NCBI GenBank assembly: GCA_004173235.1
Contig: SEAC01000002.1
Location: 62,001 to 126,000 of the forward strand
From: Chitinophagaceae bacterium
GTDB lineage: Bacteria; Bacteroidota; Bacteroidia; Chitinophagales; Chitinophagaceae
Direction of reading: 5' to 3'
DNA: 64,000 bases
Below the pieces are notes generated by a model. The model searched no databases, was not told the DNA's origin, and was given only the letters and a program-made list of their open reading frames with translations. Below are positions 35,890 through 46,022 of the stretch, piece by piece; the stretch's first letter is position 1; each line of letters opens with the position of its first letter. Both the position numbers and the translations under genes were made by a program.

Positions 35890-36237
35890 CTACCAGAAAG
35901 CGTGGAAAGGATAGTTGTGCTGGAGATAATTCTTCTCCGCCTGCACAGCAGAAAGGCTGTTGTGCGGCTGCGGCGCTGCATAAGCGATGAGCGCGTCCGG
36001 AACGGTTGCCGGCAGCTCGCCCGGAGGCACGAAGGTGCGGGGCGCGTTTTGTGCGGGCGAAACGATCAGCAGCGCGTCGGCAAGCTGGGCCGGGTGCGAG
36101 GGCCGCGATTTGGTACGAAGAAGCGCAGCACCCGAACCGTCTTCCGCAACCGTAATACTACGGTATGCCGGGCCGATGCCAACCGCAAGTGCGGCGAGCA
36201 GGAGGCTGACGAAGAAGAAACGAAAGGGGCGACGCAT
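35890..36237 (-). CDS. Small exported hypothetical protein
   Basis: 115 residues with an N-terminal signal-like helix (RFFFVSLLLAALAVGIGP). The rest has no recognised domain; it is rich in Ala and Pro with a C-terminal Asn/Gln/Tyr segment. GC-rich third codon positions agree with neighbours. It lies divergently from the short gene at 36341, 103 bases away. Confidence 0.55.
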   Translation of the reverse strand: MRRPFRFFFVSLLLAALAVGIGPAYRSITVAEDGSGAALLRTKSRPSHPAQLADALLIVSPAQNAPRTFVPPGELPATVPDALIAYAAPQPHNSLSAVQAEKNYLQHNYPFHAFW

Positions 36238-36340
36238 CGCCGCGAAGATAACGGGAAGCAGCCCGCAATCCGCAGCGCGGCTGTGGCTTTAACCTTTTGT
36301 TGCTCCCCGAAATGCGCCTCTGTTTTCGTATCTTCGCTGT

Positions 36341-36514
36341 GTGCGAAACCGGACGACCCATATCATCAACCGCAGACCCCACTGGAAGCTCGCGCTCGAC
36401 CTGCGGGACTGCTATACCTGGTCGTTCCCGGAGTTTCTCCCTTTTTGCTCCGACCTCTTCTACTTCTCTTCCCTCAAGGATTTTGACAATTCGGTTTGCA
36501 GCGCTGCTGCCTGA
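36341..36514 (+). CDS. Putative 57-residue protein with GTG start
   Basis: A GTG at 36341 opens 57 codons ending in TGA. The peptide is rich in aromatic residues (WKLALDLRDCYTWSF, FLPFCSDLFYF) and its codons are GC-rich at third positions, as expected for a real gene here. A TATCTTCG box stands four bases before the GTG, the same spacing as seen at several other starts in this window. No family recognised. A membrane protein gene begins 35 bases downstream. Confidence 0.42.
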   Translation: MRNRTTHIINRRPHWKLALDLRDCYTWSFPEFLPFCSDLFYFSSLKDFDNSVCSAAA

Positions 36515-36549
36515 TCACCCACTGATTTTCTAACCGAAAACTTTTTGTC

Positions 36550-37110
36550 ATGTCCGGAAACTTCACAAAGTACCGGCCGGATGGTCCCGCGTTACTGCTT
36601 CTTGCATTGGCCACTGGTGCCGCGCTCGAAGCGGGTCTCGTAAGCGACTCCCGCTGGTATGCCTTGCTTTATGTTACCATTCCTTTGATCGTGATCCTCC
36701 TCGTGCGCCGCGTGCTGCTCGACAAGGCCCGCCGGCGGCGGCGCCGGCACAAGCAGCTGCTCGATCATTTCACCCGCCAGGCCGAGCGCCACGGGCTTCG
36801 GCTGTCGTGCCAGGAACGCCTGCGCGACGGTATGATCGGCCTCGATGCGCGGAGCGGAAAACTGTTCGTGTGCCAGCGGCATCAAACGCTGGGCTTCCAG
36901 GCGCGGCTTCTTTCGCTGCCCACCATCGCGGCCTGCTCGGCGCGCAATGGCCAGGTGCTCCGGCTACACTTTCTCCGCCGCCGTCGCCCCATCGACCTGG
37001 TGTTCCCCTCGCCGCGTGTGGAAGGCTCCGCGACGCTGCCGCTGGCGCATAGCTGGGCGCAGTTGCTCCGCCAGTTGCTGCCGTCCCGCCCGGCAGCCGC
37101 TTCTGCATAA
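36550..37110 (+). CDS. Hypothetical membrane protein with basic cytoplasmic domain
   Basis: 186 residues. Two hydrophobic segments (about 14-32 and 38-53) are followed by a very basic patch (RRVLLDKARRRRRRHKQLL) and a soluble domain with strands such as GMIGLDARSGKLFVCQ and QVLRLHFLRRRRPIDLVF. The architecture resembles bacterial PH-like or YcxB-like membrane proteins, but no family can be assigned with confidence. It follows the short gene at 36341 closely and may share its transcript. Confidence 0.6.
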   Translation: MSGNFTKYRPDGPALLLLALATGAALEAGLVSDSRWYALLYVTIPLIVILLVRRVLLDKARRRRRRHKQLLDHFTRQAERHGLRLSCQERLRDGMIGLDARSGKLFVCQRHQTLGFQARLLSLPTIAACSARNGQVLRLHFLRRRRPIDLVFPSPRVEGSATLPLAHSWAQLLRQLLPSRPAAASA

Positions 37111-37239
37111 AGTGGTTTGCGAGAGTTGTAGAACTACTGCCTGTGCGTTGAGAAGACCAATCTGTTACTTACCGCGTTCAAATCAGCACAACGTAAGCCC
37201 CGCCATTCGTTCTCTTTGTCCCGCACGTATTTTCATTGA

Positions 37240-37971
37240 ATGAACAGCAGCGGAAATAAGATCCTTGTCACCGGCGGCGCATCGGGTATCGGGCTCGGCA
37301 TGGCCGCGCGGTTCCTGCAGGAGGGCAACACAGTATTCATCTGCGGCCGCCGCCAATCGGCACTCGACGAGGCCGCGCGGGCGCACCCGGGGCTCATCAC
37401 CCATGCCTGCGACCTGTCGCGCGAGGATGGCCGCTTTGAACTGTATGAGTGGGTGGCCACAACGCACCCGGATCTGAATGTGCTCGTCAACAATGCGGGA
37501 ATTCAGCAATGGATGCGGGTGACCGATCTTGATTTCTTTGAACGCGCGAAGGAGGAACTGGCAACGAACATTGAAGCGCCGCTGCACCTCACCTCGCTCT
37601 TCCTCCAGTTGCCATCGCTGACTACCATCGTGAACGTCACGTCGGGCCTTGCTTTCAGTCCGCTGGCGCAGGTGCCTGTCTATTCGGCTACAAAGGCTTT
37701 CTTCCGCTCCTTTACGCAGTCGCTGCGGCATCAGCTCAAGGCACGCGGCGTGGAGGTGATCGAAGCGATCCCACCAGCGCTCAACACCGACCTCGGCGGA
37801 AAGGGACTGCATGATGCTTACCCGCCGGTGAGCGACTTCATCGATGCCATTTTTGCGCAGCTGAAAGAGGGAAAGAACGAGCTCACCTTCGGCTTCAGCG
37901 AGGCGATGCGGACCGCGGGCCCTGAACAGTTGCAGGCAGCGTTCGCAAGAATGAATCCTGAAGCAAAATGA
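37240..37971 (+). CDS. Short-chain dehydrogenase/reductase (DltE-like)
   Basis: 243 residues of a classical SDR. The NAD(P)-binding TGGASGIG is at residues 11-18, NNAG at about 88, and the catalytic Ser, Tyr and Lys appear in VTSGLAFSP and VYSATKAF (YxxxK). An Arg pair (ICGRRQS) after strand 2 suggests NADP preference. It is close to DltE-type oxidoreductases, whose substrates are unclear. A TATTTTCA box lies four bases before the start. No operon partner is evident. Confidence 0.85.
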   Translation: MNSSGNKILVTGGASGIGLGMAARFLQEGNTVFICGRRQSALDEAARAHPGLITHACDLSREDGRFELYEWVATTHPDLNVLVNNAGIQQWMRVTDLDFFERAKEELATNIEAPLHLTSLFLQLPSLTTIVNVTSGLAFSPLAQVPVYSATKAFFRSFTQSLRHQLKARGVEVIEAIPPALNTDLGGKGLHDAYPPVSDFIDAIFAQLKEGKNELTFGFSEAMRTAGPEQLQAAFARMNPEAK

Positions 37972-38033
37972 TGCGGCACCGGATGATACCTTTTCTTCCA
38001 GCAGATTACTACACAGCGTCGATAGAGCAGCAT

Positions 38034-39179
38034 TCAGGAAAGCTGCTTGCGTAATTCGCTCAGCGGGTAGAACGAGTCGCGCCAGTAGATGCCGCCCTGC
38101 CGCAACGTGCGCCACGTTGATACGATGATGATGTACACCATCACTAATCCTGCAAACGGGATCGTAAGCGAATGCCACCAGCCCGCGCGGATGCCGCGCT
38201 TGCCGAGCAGCAGCGCCGATTGTAGAACTACAATGGCCAGTGCTGCGAAGAAATGCCAGCCTCCGTACAGCAAGAGCAGCGGCACGGGCAGCGCAAGTAT
38301 CAGAAAGCTTGCAAGGGCAGCTCCGATGGCCGGGCCGAGCCGGTAATCGTAAACGGAATACATATTCTTCATCAAACCGTTCACAAAAGCGCCGAGGCTG
38401 TTGTACCATTCCAGCCACAGCGCGCCTTCGCCGTAGGCCACATCCTGCCTGCTTCCCGAGCCTTTGATGCGTGCGCCCAGCTGCAGGTCGTCGTCGGGAC
38501 GCAACGAGATCATGAGGTGCGTGCCTGCGCGCTCGTAGGCTTTGCGTTGCACGAGGTTGAAGGCGCCTACTCCCATAGACGATGCCGAGTTCGGGTCGGA
38601 AACGGTCCAGGGTTTGAGTTTGATGTCCAGCATCAGGGCGAAGGTGTTCATCACTGCTCGGAATATCGCGGAGCGCGAGGTTACCTGCGGCAGCACGGTG
38701 AGGTGTTGCAGCCCTTTGCGCTCCACGTAATGCATGGCCTGCTGCAACGCCTCGGGGGCAAACTGCACATCGCCGTCTGTAAACAGTAGCCATTCTTCTG
38801 ATGCTGCGCAATAGCCCTGGTACAGCGCATGATTCTTTCCCAGCCAGCCGGTGGGCAGTAGACCTACGGTAAGCACCGAAAGCTTCGGGTTGGTTGCGGA
38901 GAGGCGCTCGAGTATCGCCGCCGTGCCGTCGGTGGAACGGTCATTTACTACGATGACGCGAAAGTTAGGATAGCGCAGGGCGCACACGCTTTGCAGCGCC
39001 TCTTCCAGGTCGGCCTCTTCGTCTTTTACAGCGATGATGATTGCTACGGAGGGCGCGCTCGTGGATGCACCTGCCGGCTCATCGCGCAGGTAGGAGATCT
39101 TGCGGCTGTTGACCAGGAGCATGATCGTGCAGGCGGTCCAGAGCAGCAGCATCAGTATGGTGTAGATGGTGAGGATCAT
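38034..39179 (-). CDS. Membrane-bound GT2 glycosyltransferase
   Basis: 381 residues. An N-terminal membrane helix (ILTIYTILMLLLWTACTIMLL) is followed by a GT-A domain: VAIIIAVKDEEADLEEAL, VVNDRSTDGT, the DxD in LLFTDGDVQF near residue 135, and an R-PDDDLQLG acidic block near 230 (catalytic base region), then three C-terminal helices. This layout fits glucosyl- or mannosyl-transferases of the HpnI or carotenoid glycosyl type (CrtQ-like) that act on lipids; the acceptor is not known. A TAGCTTTG box lies four bases before its start. Confidence 0.82.
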   Translation of the reverse strand: MILTIYTILMLLLWTACTIMLLVNSRKISYLRDEPAGASTSAPSVAIIIAVKDEEADLEEALQSVCALRYPNFRVIVVNDRSTDGTAAILERLSATNPKLSVLTVGLLPTGWLGKNHALYQGYCAASEEWLLFTDGDVQFAPEALQQAMHYVERKGLQHLTVLPQVTSRSAIFRAVMNTFALMLDIKLKPWTVSDPNSASSMGVGAFNLVQRKAYERAGTHLMISLRPDDDLQLGARIKGSGSRQDVAYGEGALWLEWYNSLGAFVNGLMKNMYSVYDYRLGPAIGAALASFLILALPVPLLLLYGGWHFFAALAIVVLQSALLLGKRGIRAGWWHSLTIPFAGLVMVYIIIVSTWRTLRQGGIYWRDSFYPLSELRKQLS

Positions 39180-39183
39180 GCGG

Positions 39184-39191
39184 CAAAGCTA
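39184..39191 (-). promoter_or_regulatory. -7 element TAGCTTTG four bases before the GT2 start
   Basis: Minus-strand exact match to TAnnTTTG separated by CCGC from the ATG at 39179. It is the same arrangement as at 13004 and 27618. Confidence 0.6.
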
Positions 39192-39289
39192 CCCGGGCCG
39201 GTTGGGGCGGGAGTTGATGTAAGGTCAAGAAAATCAAAAGTCAAAAGTAAAAAGTCAAAAGCGTTTGCGGACGAACTTCGGCCGGGTGT

Positions 39290-39945
39290 CTTCGCTCAGG
39301 CGACAGTGGCACCATCCGGCCAGCGCGAATGGCGATGCTCCTCGCCGCGGAGGGGCGCAATGCCCGTGACCCCTGGTCGCGTACCCGGCGCGCGCGTGGC
39401 GGTCACCTCGCCCTGGAAGGGCGAAATCCCGGTAACCGCGGGTCGCAGACCCGGGGCGCATGGCGATCACCGCGTATGCCGGACGGGCGAATCTCCGTGA
39501 CCTCTGGTCGCGTACCCTGCGCGCGAGTGGCGGTCACCTCGCCCTGGAAGGGCGAAATCCCGGTAACCGCGGGTCGCAGACCGGGGGCGCATGGCGATCA
39601 CCGCATATGCCGGACGGGCGAATCTCCGTGACCTCTGGTCGCGTACCCTGCGCGCGCGTGGCGGTCACCTCGCCAGGGAAGGGCGAAATCCCGGTAACCG
39701 CGGGTCGCAGACCCGGGGCGCATGGCGATCACCGCGTATGCCGGACGGGCGCAATCTCCGTGACCTCTGGTCGCGTACCCTGCGCGCGCGTGGCGATGCC
39801 CCCTCGCCCTGGAAGGGCGAAATCCAGGTATCCCCGGGTCGCAGACCCGGGGCTTGCGCGCGTAGCGAACACCCCGCGCCCCGGAAGGGCGCCATATCCG
39901 CGAGCGGGCAGCCCACCATCACGCTCCGCCAGCCCGTTGCGCAGA
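39290..39945. repeat. Tandem array of 131-134 bp units made of palindromes
   Basis: The marker CCCTGGAAGG (CCAGGGAAGG in the third unit) recurs at 39411, 39542, 39673 and 39807, giving periods of 131, 131 and 134 bases. Degenerate partial units flank both ends. Each unit includes short dyads such as CGCCCT-GGA-AGGGCG and GGGTC-GCA-GACCC, plus CGTATGCCGGACGGGCG. Because 131 is not a multiple of three the reading frame changes from unit to unit, so this is not a protein repeat. The GGGTCGCAGACCC hairpin type is known from extragenic repeats in many bacteria. It fills the gap between the GT2 gene and the Crp/Fnr gene; no transposase is nearby. Confidence 0.9.
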
Positions 39946-39964
39946 CACCGCTTTTTTTCGACTT

Positions 39965-40543
39965 TCACTTTTGACTTTTCATGTCCCCCCGTATCCGGCT
40001 CACCGTCTCCGGTGTCACCCCGAGATACGAAGCGATATGCCTGAGCGGGACGCGCTGCAGCGCCACCGGGTAGCCAGCGAGCAGCGCAGCATAGCGCTCC
40101 GTTGCCGTCTTGAACCGCTGGTCGATGATGCCCTGCTGCAATGTAACGAGCGCGTGTGTAAGGATCTTGTTGTTGAGCGCGAGCATATCCGCGTGTGCCG
40201 CGCTCACCGCATCGAGCTGCGCCCGCGTAAGCACCAGCACGTCGCAGGGCTCGAGCGCCTCGATGAACTGAACGGCAGGCGCGCCGCCAAAAAAAGAGCT
40301 GATGGAACAGAAGAACATGTTCTCAAACACGAACCAATCGGTGAACTCCTTCTCGCCATGCGGGTACCAGGCGCGCACGGCACCTTTGAGGAGGAAGAAC
40401 ATCTTGTCGGATGGGTCGCCTGCGCGCACCAGCAGCGTGCCTTTGGCGTAATGCGCGCCGGCGAGGCAGCGGTCGAGCGAAGACACCGTGTCGGCGCCCA
40501 GCGGATGGATGGACTGAAGTGCGGCGAAGAACTGCTCCTTCAT
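39965..40543 (-). CDS. Crp/Fnr-family transcription regulator
   Basis: 192 residues starting at MKEQFFAAL. An N-terminal cyclic-nucleotide-binding-like beta roll (GTLLVRAGDPSDKMFFLLKGAVRAWYPHGEKEFTDWF spans its strands; key residues are Gly, Asp and the following basic turn) is followed by a dimerisation helix and an HTH (PLRHIASYLGVTPETVSRIR). No Fnr-type Cys cluster is present. Regulators of this small Bacteroidota type usually control a neighbouring oxidoreductase, but none is adjacent. A TATCTTGG box lies four bases before its ATG. The start is chosen because the upstream extension is Arg-rich and unlike the family. Confidence 0.83.
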   Translation of the reverse strand: MKEQFFAALQSIHPLGADTVSSLDRCLAGAHYAKGTLLVRAGDPSDKMFFLLKGAVRAWYPHGEKEFTDWFVFENMFFCSISSFFGGAPAVQFIEALEPCDVLVLTRAQLDAVSAAHADMLALNNKILTHALVTLQQGIIDQRFKTATERYAALLAGYPVALQRVPLRHIASYLGVTPETVSRIRGDMKSQK

Positions 40544-40566
40544 ACCGCCAAGATATTGCCTCCTCT

Positions 40567-41217
40567 TTATTCTGCCGCGATGAGAATGGCAAAGCGGCCA
40601 CCTGCGTTGCGTCCATTCACCCAGTATTCGCTGACGTTGCCATCGAGGTAGAGCGCCTGCCTGCATCCCTGCGCCATAAACCAGCGTGCAAACTGGTGAA
40701 AGTTGACCGGCTCATCGCTTACCGCCAGCAGCACGCGGCCATCGGGCAATATGCCCACGCCGTTGCGGAACAACCGTAGTCCTACGGGAAGGTTTGCATT
40801 CATCTTTCCATCCACCACCAGCATCGGTGCAGACTGCGTTGCACTGGTAACCCCTTTCGGCTGGTACTGGCCGAGCGTTTCCACGAATCCTTTACCCGCA
40901 CGGATGCCGAAGATGCCCTGCGGCTGGATCCCGAAATTGACCTTCGGGTTGTTCACGCGACGGATCGGCTTCAAAGGCCTTCCGTTTTCTACGTATAGTC
41001 CAACGGGTGAAAGGTCGCGCATATACATACCGCCGTTCATTGCGAAGCGCGTTTTCGGGTGCACGGATACAAGCCTTTCGAAAGTGGCGTAAGGCTTGCC
41101 GTCGGCGGCTTTCCAGTACATGCGGATGGCCGAAGGCGCGCAGCGGTGCGATGTAACGCGTTGGGCAAACGACGTTGCAATGAAGGAAAGGCATAATGCT
41201 GTTATCAGGCATTTCAC
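40567..41217 (-). CDS. Exported phosphodiester glycosidase family protein (DUF2233/NAGPA)
   Basis: 216 residues. A GTG at 41217 gives a clean signal peptide (MKCLITALCLSFIATSFAQ); a GTG two codons earlier is equally possible. Domain hallmarks are MYWKAADGKPYATF, RFAMNGGMYMRDLSPVGLY, IQPQGIFGI, SAPMLVVDGKMN and the C-terminal ALYLDGNVSEYW with the conserved Asp and Gly. Homologues include the uncovering enzyme NAGPA, which removes GlcNAc from a phosphodiester. The bacterial substrate is unknown and is presumably periplasmic. It is divergent from the helicase gene. Confidence 0.82.
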   Translation of the reverse strand: MKCLITALCLSFIATSFAQRVTSHRCAPSAIRMYWKAADGKPYATFERLVSVHPKTRFAMNGGMYMRDLSPVGLYVENGRPLKPIRRVNNPKVNFGIQPQGIFGIRAGKGFVETLGQYQPKGVTSATQSAPMLVVDGKMNANLPVGLRLFRNGVGILPDGRVLLAVSDEPVNFHQFARWFMAQGCRQALYLDGNVSEYWVNGRNAGGRFAILIAAE

Positions 41218-41300
41218 CAGCACAATATAACCAGGTAAGAGTTGGCTTATTTGCAGGAATCAGTACCTTAACCTGCACAAACCACAGCTGCAACCTCTTC

Positions 41301-42275
41301 GTGATCGCATTCATCGACCTAGAAGCCGACCCGCGTACCGGGAAGATTTTTGATATCGGAGCCGAGCGCTCGGACGGTGCGTCCCTGCATTGCGCATCCA
41401 TACACGAATTACTCGGTTTTATTTCCGGTTGTAGTTTTCTCTGTGGCCACAACATTATACGGCACGACCTCAAATTGATTGGAAAGGCGGTTGGTGACCC
41501 CGGTTGGGGACAGGATAAGGCTATCGACACGCTCTTGTTTTCGCCGCTCCTCTTTCCATCGAGGCCCTATCATCGATTGATCAAAGACACGTTGCTTCTG
41601 CCCGAGGAACAAAGTGACCCACTTGAGGACGCCCGCAAGGCTCAATACCTGCTCGAATCCGAGATAGCCGCATTTGAAAGCCTCGACGTGCGGCAGCAGA
41701 ATATCTACTACAGCCTCATTGGAGATACGACAGGCTTCGCTCCGTTCTTCCGCCACATTCAATTCCGGCCAATACCGGGATTCAATTGCGTTTTGGAAAT
41801 GCATTCCGCGTTCTCCGGGCGCATCTGCACGCATGCACCTTTAGCAAAGTGGATGGCCCTCGAGCCGGTGGCGCTCGCCTATGCGCTGGCGCTCGTATCG
41901 GCTTCCGATCGCTATTCGATTACTCCGCCATGGGTGATTTACACATACCCGAAAGTGGATCCCATCATACGCAGCCTGCGCAACGATCCCTGTGACGATT
42001 GTTCTTATTGCAACGCGAGCCTCGACGGAGTTGCCGGCTTGCAGCGCTTCTTTGGCTACCCCGCTTATCGAAATTTCGATGGCGTCCCGCTACAGGAGCA
42101 AGCGGTGGCATCTGCCATACGGCATCAGTCCTTGCTAGCCATTTTTCCAACGGGTGGCGGTAAGTCGATCACATTTCAAATACCTGCCTTACTAAGCGGC
42201 GAAACAGCCCGCGCACCTCGCCCGAATCGCTACGATCCATTACGATCAAGCGCCTTTTGCTGGGCCGGAAAATAG
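41301..42275 (+). pseudogene. Exonuclease-RecQ-UvrD helicase, N-terminal fragment (frameshifted)
   Basis: Open frame of about 325 codons ending out of frame after a deletion. The start is put at a GTG (41301) just before the DEDD exonuclease motif FIDLEADPRTGKIFDIG; an ATG at 41196 is possible but overlaps the divergent gene region. The exonuclease-like part has HNIIRHDLKL and DTLLFSPLL. A Cys cluster (CDDCSYC) follows, then the start of RecQ with Walker A FPTGGGKS. After SGETARA the frame is lost: the next bases read in another frame as SPESLRSITIKRLLLGRK, the segment before the DEAH box. About 60 residues with motifs Ia and Ib are missing, plus a frame change. Confidence 0.78.
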
Positions 42276-45200
42276 CCCGCTTCGTTATTGATGAAGCCCA
42301 CTGCTTTTCTGCCTGGGGTCAGGATTTTCGCGTAGACTACTTGTACATCGGTGAGTTCATCAGAGAATTGCAACAGGAGAAGCAACTCGAAGAGCCCATA
42401 CCGGTGTCGTGCTTTACGGCGACTGCAAAGCCTCAGGTTGTGGCGGATATCAAGGATTATTTTCGCAACAAGCTCGGCCTCGATCTTCACCTGTTCCAGG
42501 CAGGTACTTCGAGAGCAAACCTCCATTATTCGGTTATGGAACGCGACAGCGACGACGCGAAGTATGCCGAAGTGCGCAACCTGCTGGAGTCGCGTCCCTG
42601 CCCTTCCATCGTGTACGTATCGCGCACCAGGCGTGCAGGATCGATTGCAGAAAAACTGTCCAAAGATGGTTTTCGCGCTCGTGCCTACCATGGTAAGATG
42701 GAGAAAGAAGAGCGCGTAGCCAACCAGAACGCGTTTCTGCAAGGAGAAATCGATGTGATGGTAGCCACCTCGGCGTTCGGCATGGGCGTAGATAAGGAGG
42801 ACGTAGGGCAGGTTATTCACTACGACATTTCCGATTCGCTCGAGAATTATGTGCAGGAAGCGGGCCGCGCAGGCCGTAGCGAGAATATACTTGCCGATTG
42901 CCATATTCTATTTGATGAGGCCGACCTCGACAAGCATTTTCTGTTGCTTAACCAAACAAAGCTTGATGTAAAAGAAATCAACCAGGTATGGCGCGCTATT
43001 CGTTCGCTTGAAGCACGGAAAGGGCGAGGCATTCATAGCTCGGCACTCGAGATAGCGCGCCGCGCCGGTTGGGACGATACGGTTTCTGACATTGAAAAGC
43101 GTGTGAAAACGGCCATAGCCGCCTTGGAAGATGCAGGCTTCGTGCGCCGCGGCTACAATATGCCGCGTGTATTTGCAAATAGTATTTTATCGCCCAACGC
43201 CCAGGCCGCATTGGAGCAAATCAGCCGCTCGGAGTTGCTGCGCGATGGCGATAAGATGAAGGCTGCGAGGATCGTCAAAAAGCTGTTTTCCAGCAAAAGC
43301 AAGCGCCTTGCTACCGAAGAGGATGCCGAATCGCGCGTCGATTACATTTCCGACCATCTCGGTATCGTAAGGGAAGAAGTCATCCGCATCATTGATATTC
43401 TAAGAAAGGAGAAAATACTTGCCGATACCAAAGACCTGACCGCGTTTATTAAACGATCGGCCCGCGCCAACCGCTCGCTGGCGGTTGTTGAGCAATACAG
43501 GGAACTTGAATTATTTCTTGCCAACCGCGTAGAGGAGGGCGCACAGGTCGTCAACCTGAAAGAATGGTGCGAAACTGCTGAAAATAGCGGGCTTTCCGAT
43601 GTTACTCCCGTCCGAATCCGAACGCTGCTCAACTTCTGGGCCGTAAAAAACTGGATACGCAAGCGCCCGAGGTTGCTGTCGCATAACCACATTGATATCG
43701 ATCTGATAACCGGTAAAACCGAATGGTTGCAGCGGATTGAGCGACGACATCATTTTGCCGCTGCTGCAACTACCTACTTGTACGATAAGATGCAACGGCT
43801 CCGCATCAAAACGGAGGATGAAGAAGTGCTGGTAGAATTCTCCATCGTGGAACTGACGGATGCTCTTGCAACTGCAGGCGGCCTGTTTGGCGGCCCTCCC
43901 GACCTGGCAGAGATGGAGGATACACTATTCTTTCTGTCGCGCATCGAATCGATAAAGATCGAAGGCGGCTTCCTGGTTATTTATAATAGGCTTACGCTTG
44001 AGCGGTTGCAAACCAACAACCTCGCACGCTATACCAATGCCGACTATCGCAAGCTTGCCGACCATTACAAGAATAAGGTAGAGCAGATTCATATAGTAGG
44101 CGCCTTCGCCCGGCGAATGATCAGCGACTACAACGAAGCGCTTCTGTTTGCAGACGATTATTTCAAGTTGGATCATGCCGCCTTTCTAAAAAAATACTTC
44201 CCTGGCAAGAATGCGCAGGAAGATCTTGCGAGAAGCATGACAAGCGCCCGTTTTGAGAAGTTGTTCGGGGCACTGTCGGCCGCGCAATTACGCATCATCC
44301 GCGACCATGAGCATCCACGTATTCTTGTAGCGGCCGGGCCGGGTAGCGGCAAAACGAGGGTGCTGGTGCACAAGATGGCGTCGATACTACTTACTGAAGA
44401 TGTAAAGCAAGAGCAAATGCTTATGCTTACATTCTCGAGGTCGGCAGCTACCGAATTTAAGAGCCGGCTGCTCGCACTAATTGGCAATGCAGCGCACCGC
44501 GTGGAGATCCGTACCTTTCATTCGTACGCGTTCGACATCCTTGGCCGCTCCGGCTCGCTGGAGCAAACAGAGCATGTGCTCGCAAACGCGTTGGCCCGGT
44601 TAGAAGCAGGTGAAGTTGAGCCGAGCAGAATCACCAAAGCGGTGTTATTAGTTGACGAAGCGCAAGACATGAACGCGCAGGAGCTGGCTTTGGTGGAAGC
44701 ACTCGTGCAACGCAACGAAGACCTCCGTGTGCTCCTCGTTGGCGACGACGATCAGAACATCTTCGAGTTCCGCAAGGCGGACGTAAAACACCTCCGTGCT
44801 TTTCTGGAGTCGGGCGCCTACAAGCACGAACTGAACTACAACTATCGTAGTTGCCCGGAGATCGTTGCGTTTTCAAACGCCTGGGCAGAAACCTTACCCG
44901 GCCGGTTGAAAGAATTTCCGATGGTGGCGGATAGCGGCCAACCCGGTTCGGTGCGCATTGTGGAGCACTCCGCTTCGCATCTTGCAGTGCCGGTGGTAAA
45001 CGAGGTGCAACGACTGATGCGTGCCGGAGAAACCCTTGCTGTGCTCACCTTCACCAACGAAGAGGCCGGCGAAGTAGCCGCGTTGCTCACGCATCGGGGA
45101 GTTCCCGCACGATTGATCGAACAACAGAAGGACTTTCGGCTCGCCCATCTGCGTGAGCTGCGTATGTTCTCCAACAAAGTGCTTCAGGGTGATGCGCCCT

Positions 45201-45928
45201 TTATCCTCGAAGACGTGTGGACAGATGCGCGGAATCAATTGGCAATTGCATTCACGCACAGCGACAAGCTCGCCCAGTGCCTCCGCGTGATCGACACTTT
45301 TGCCTCGGTAAACAGTCTACGCAAATACAAAAGCGACTGGAACACCTTCTTGTTTGAATCGCGTTGGGAAGACTTTGCCTTCGAAGCAGGCACGCCGATC
45401 GTGGTTTCGACCATGCACAAGGCAAAGGGCCGCGAGTTTGATACGGTGATTGTGCTACTGCGGAATTTCAGGGAGCAGGACCCGACATGCAGGCGCTTAC
45501 TGTACGTTGCTGCCACGCGCGCCCGGCGAACCCTCGTCATTCATTACAGCGGCAGCTTCACCCATCGTTTCGACCTTCCGGGGCTTACCTATCAGCAAGA
45601 GCAAACCTCCTATCCGGAACCAACGCACCTGCGGCTGCAGCTGGGACATAAAGAGATCAACCTGGGCTACTTTGCCTATGTGCAGGCACGTGTGGCGCCG
45701 TTGAGACCTGGCGACCCATTGGCCCTTCTTCCGGATGGACTGGCAACAACGCAGGGGCACCGCGTAGTGCAGTACTCGAAGAACAACATGATGCCGCGGC
45801 TTGCCGAGCTGCAGCGGAACGGTTACCTGCCCGCCAGGGCCTGGGTGGAATATATCGTGTGGTGGAAGGACAAGGAAGGAACGGAATACCAGGTGATTTT
45901 GCCCGGGTTGGAATTGCATCGACAGTAG
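42218..45928 (+). pseudogene. Exonuclease-RecQ-UvrD helicase, C-terminal fragment
   Basis: About 1,235 codons in the second frame, entering at SPESLRS and continuing through DEAH (FVIDEAHCFSAWGQDFR), FTATA, SIVYVSRTRRA, YHGKMEKEER, ATSAFGMGVDKEDV and QEAGRAGRS, so the second RecA lobe of RecQ is intact. From residue about 670 a UvrD/PcrA-type superfamily 1 helicase follows: VAAGPGSGKTRVL, LTFSRSAATEF, VDEAQDMNAQE, GDDDQNIFEFR, LNYNYRS, TMHKAKGREFD and YVAATRARR. Such triple fusions are usually about 1,600 residues in Bacteroidota. No good start codon lies at the beginning of this frame, so alone it may not be expressed. Probably a repair or defence helicase, inactive unless the break is an assembly error. 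Confidence 0.8.
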
Positions 45929-46022
45929 TCAGACCTGATGGGCGTCACCGCTCGTCCCTTTTTTCGAAACGCAGCCCCCGAACCGGTAATTTAGAGGCAG
46001 CACTCCATTAACCAATGCGCAA

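Noticed and set aside
39290..39945. A CRISPR array in the 131-bp repeats
   Set aside because: The whole unit repeats with little variation, so there are no unique spacers; no cas genes are nearby.
39329..40044. Long open frames across the 131-bp array, encoding Arg/Gly-rich repeats
   Set aside because: The repeat period of 131 bases shifts the frame each unit, and similar frames occur on both strands. These are by-products of the repeat.
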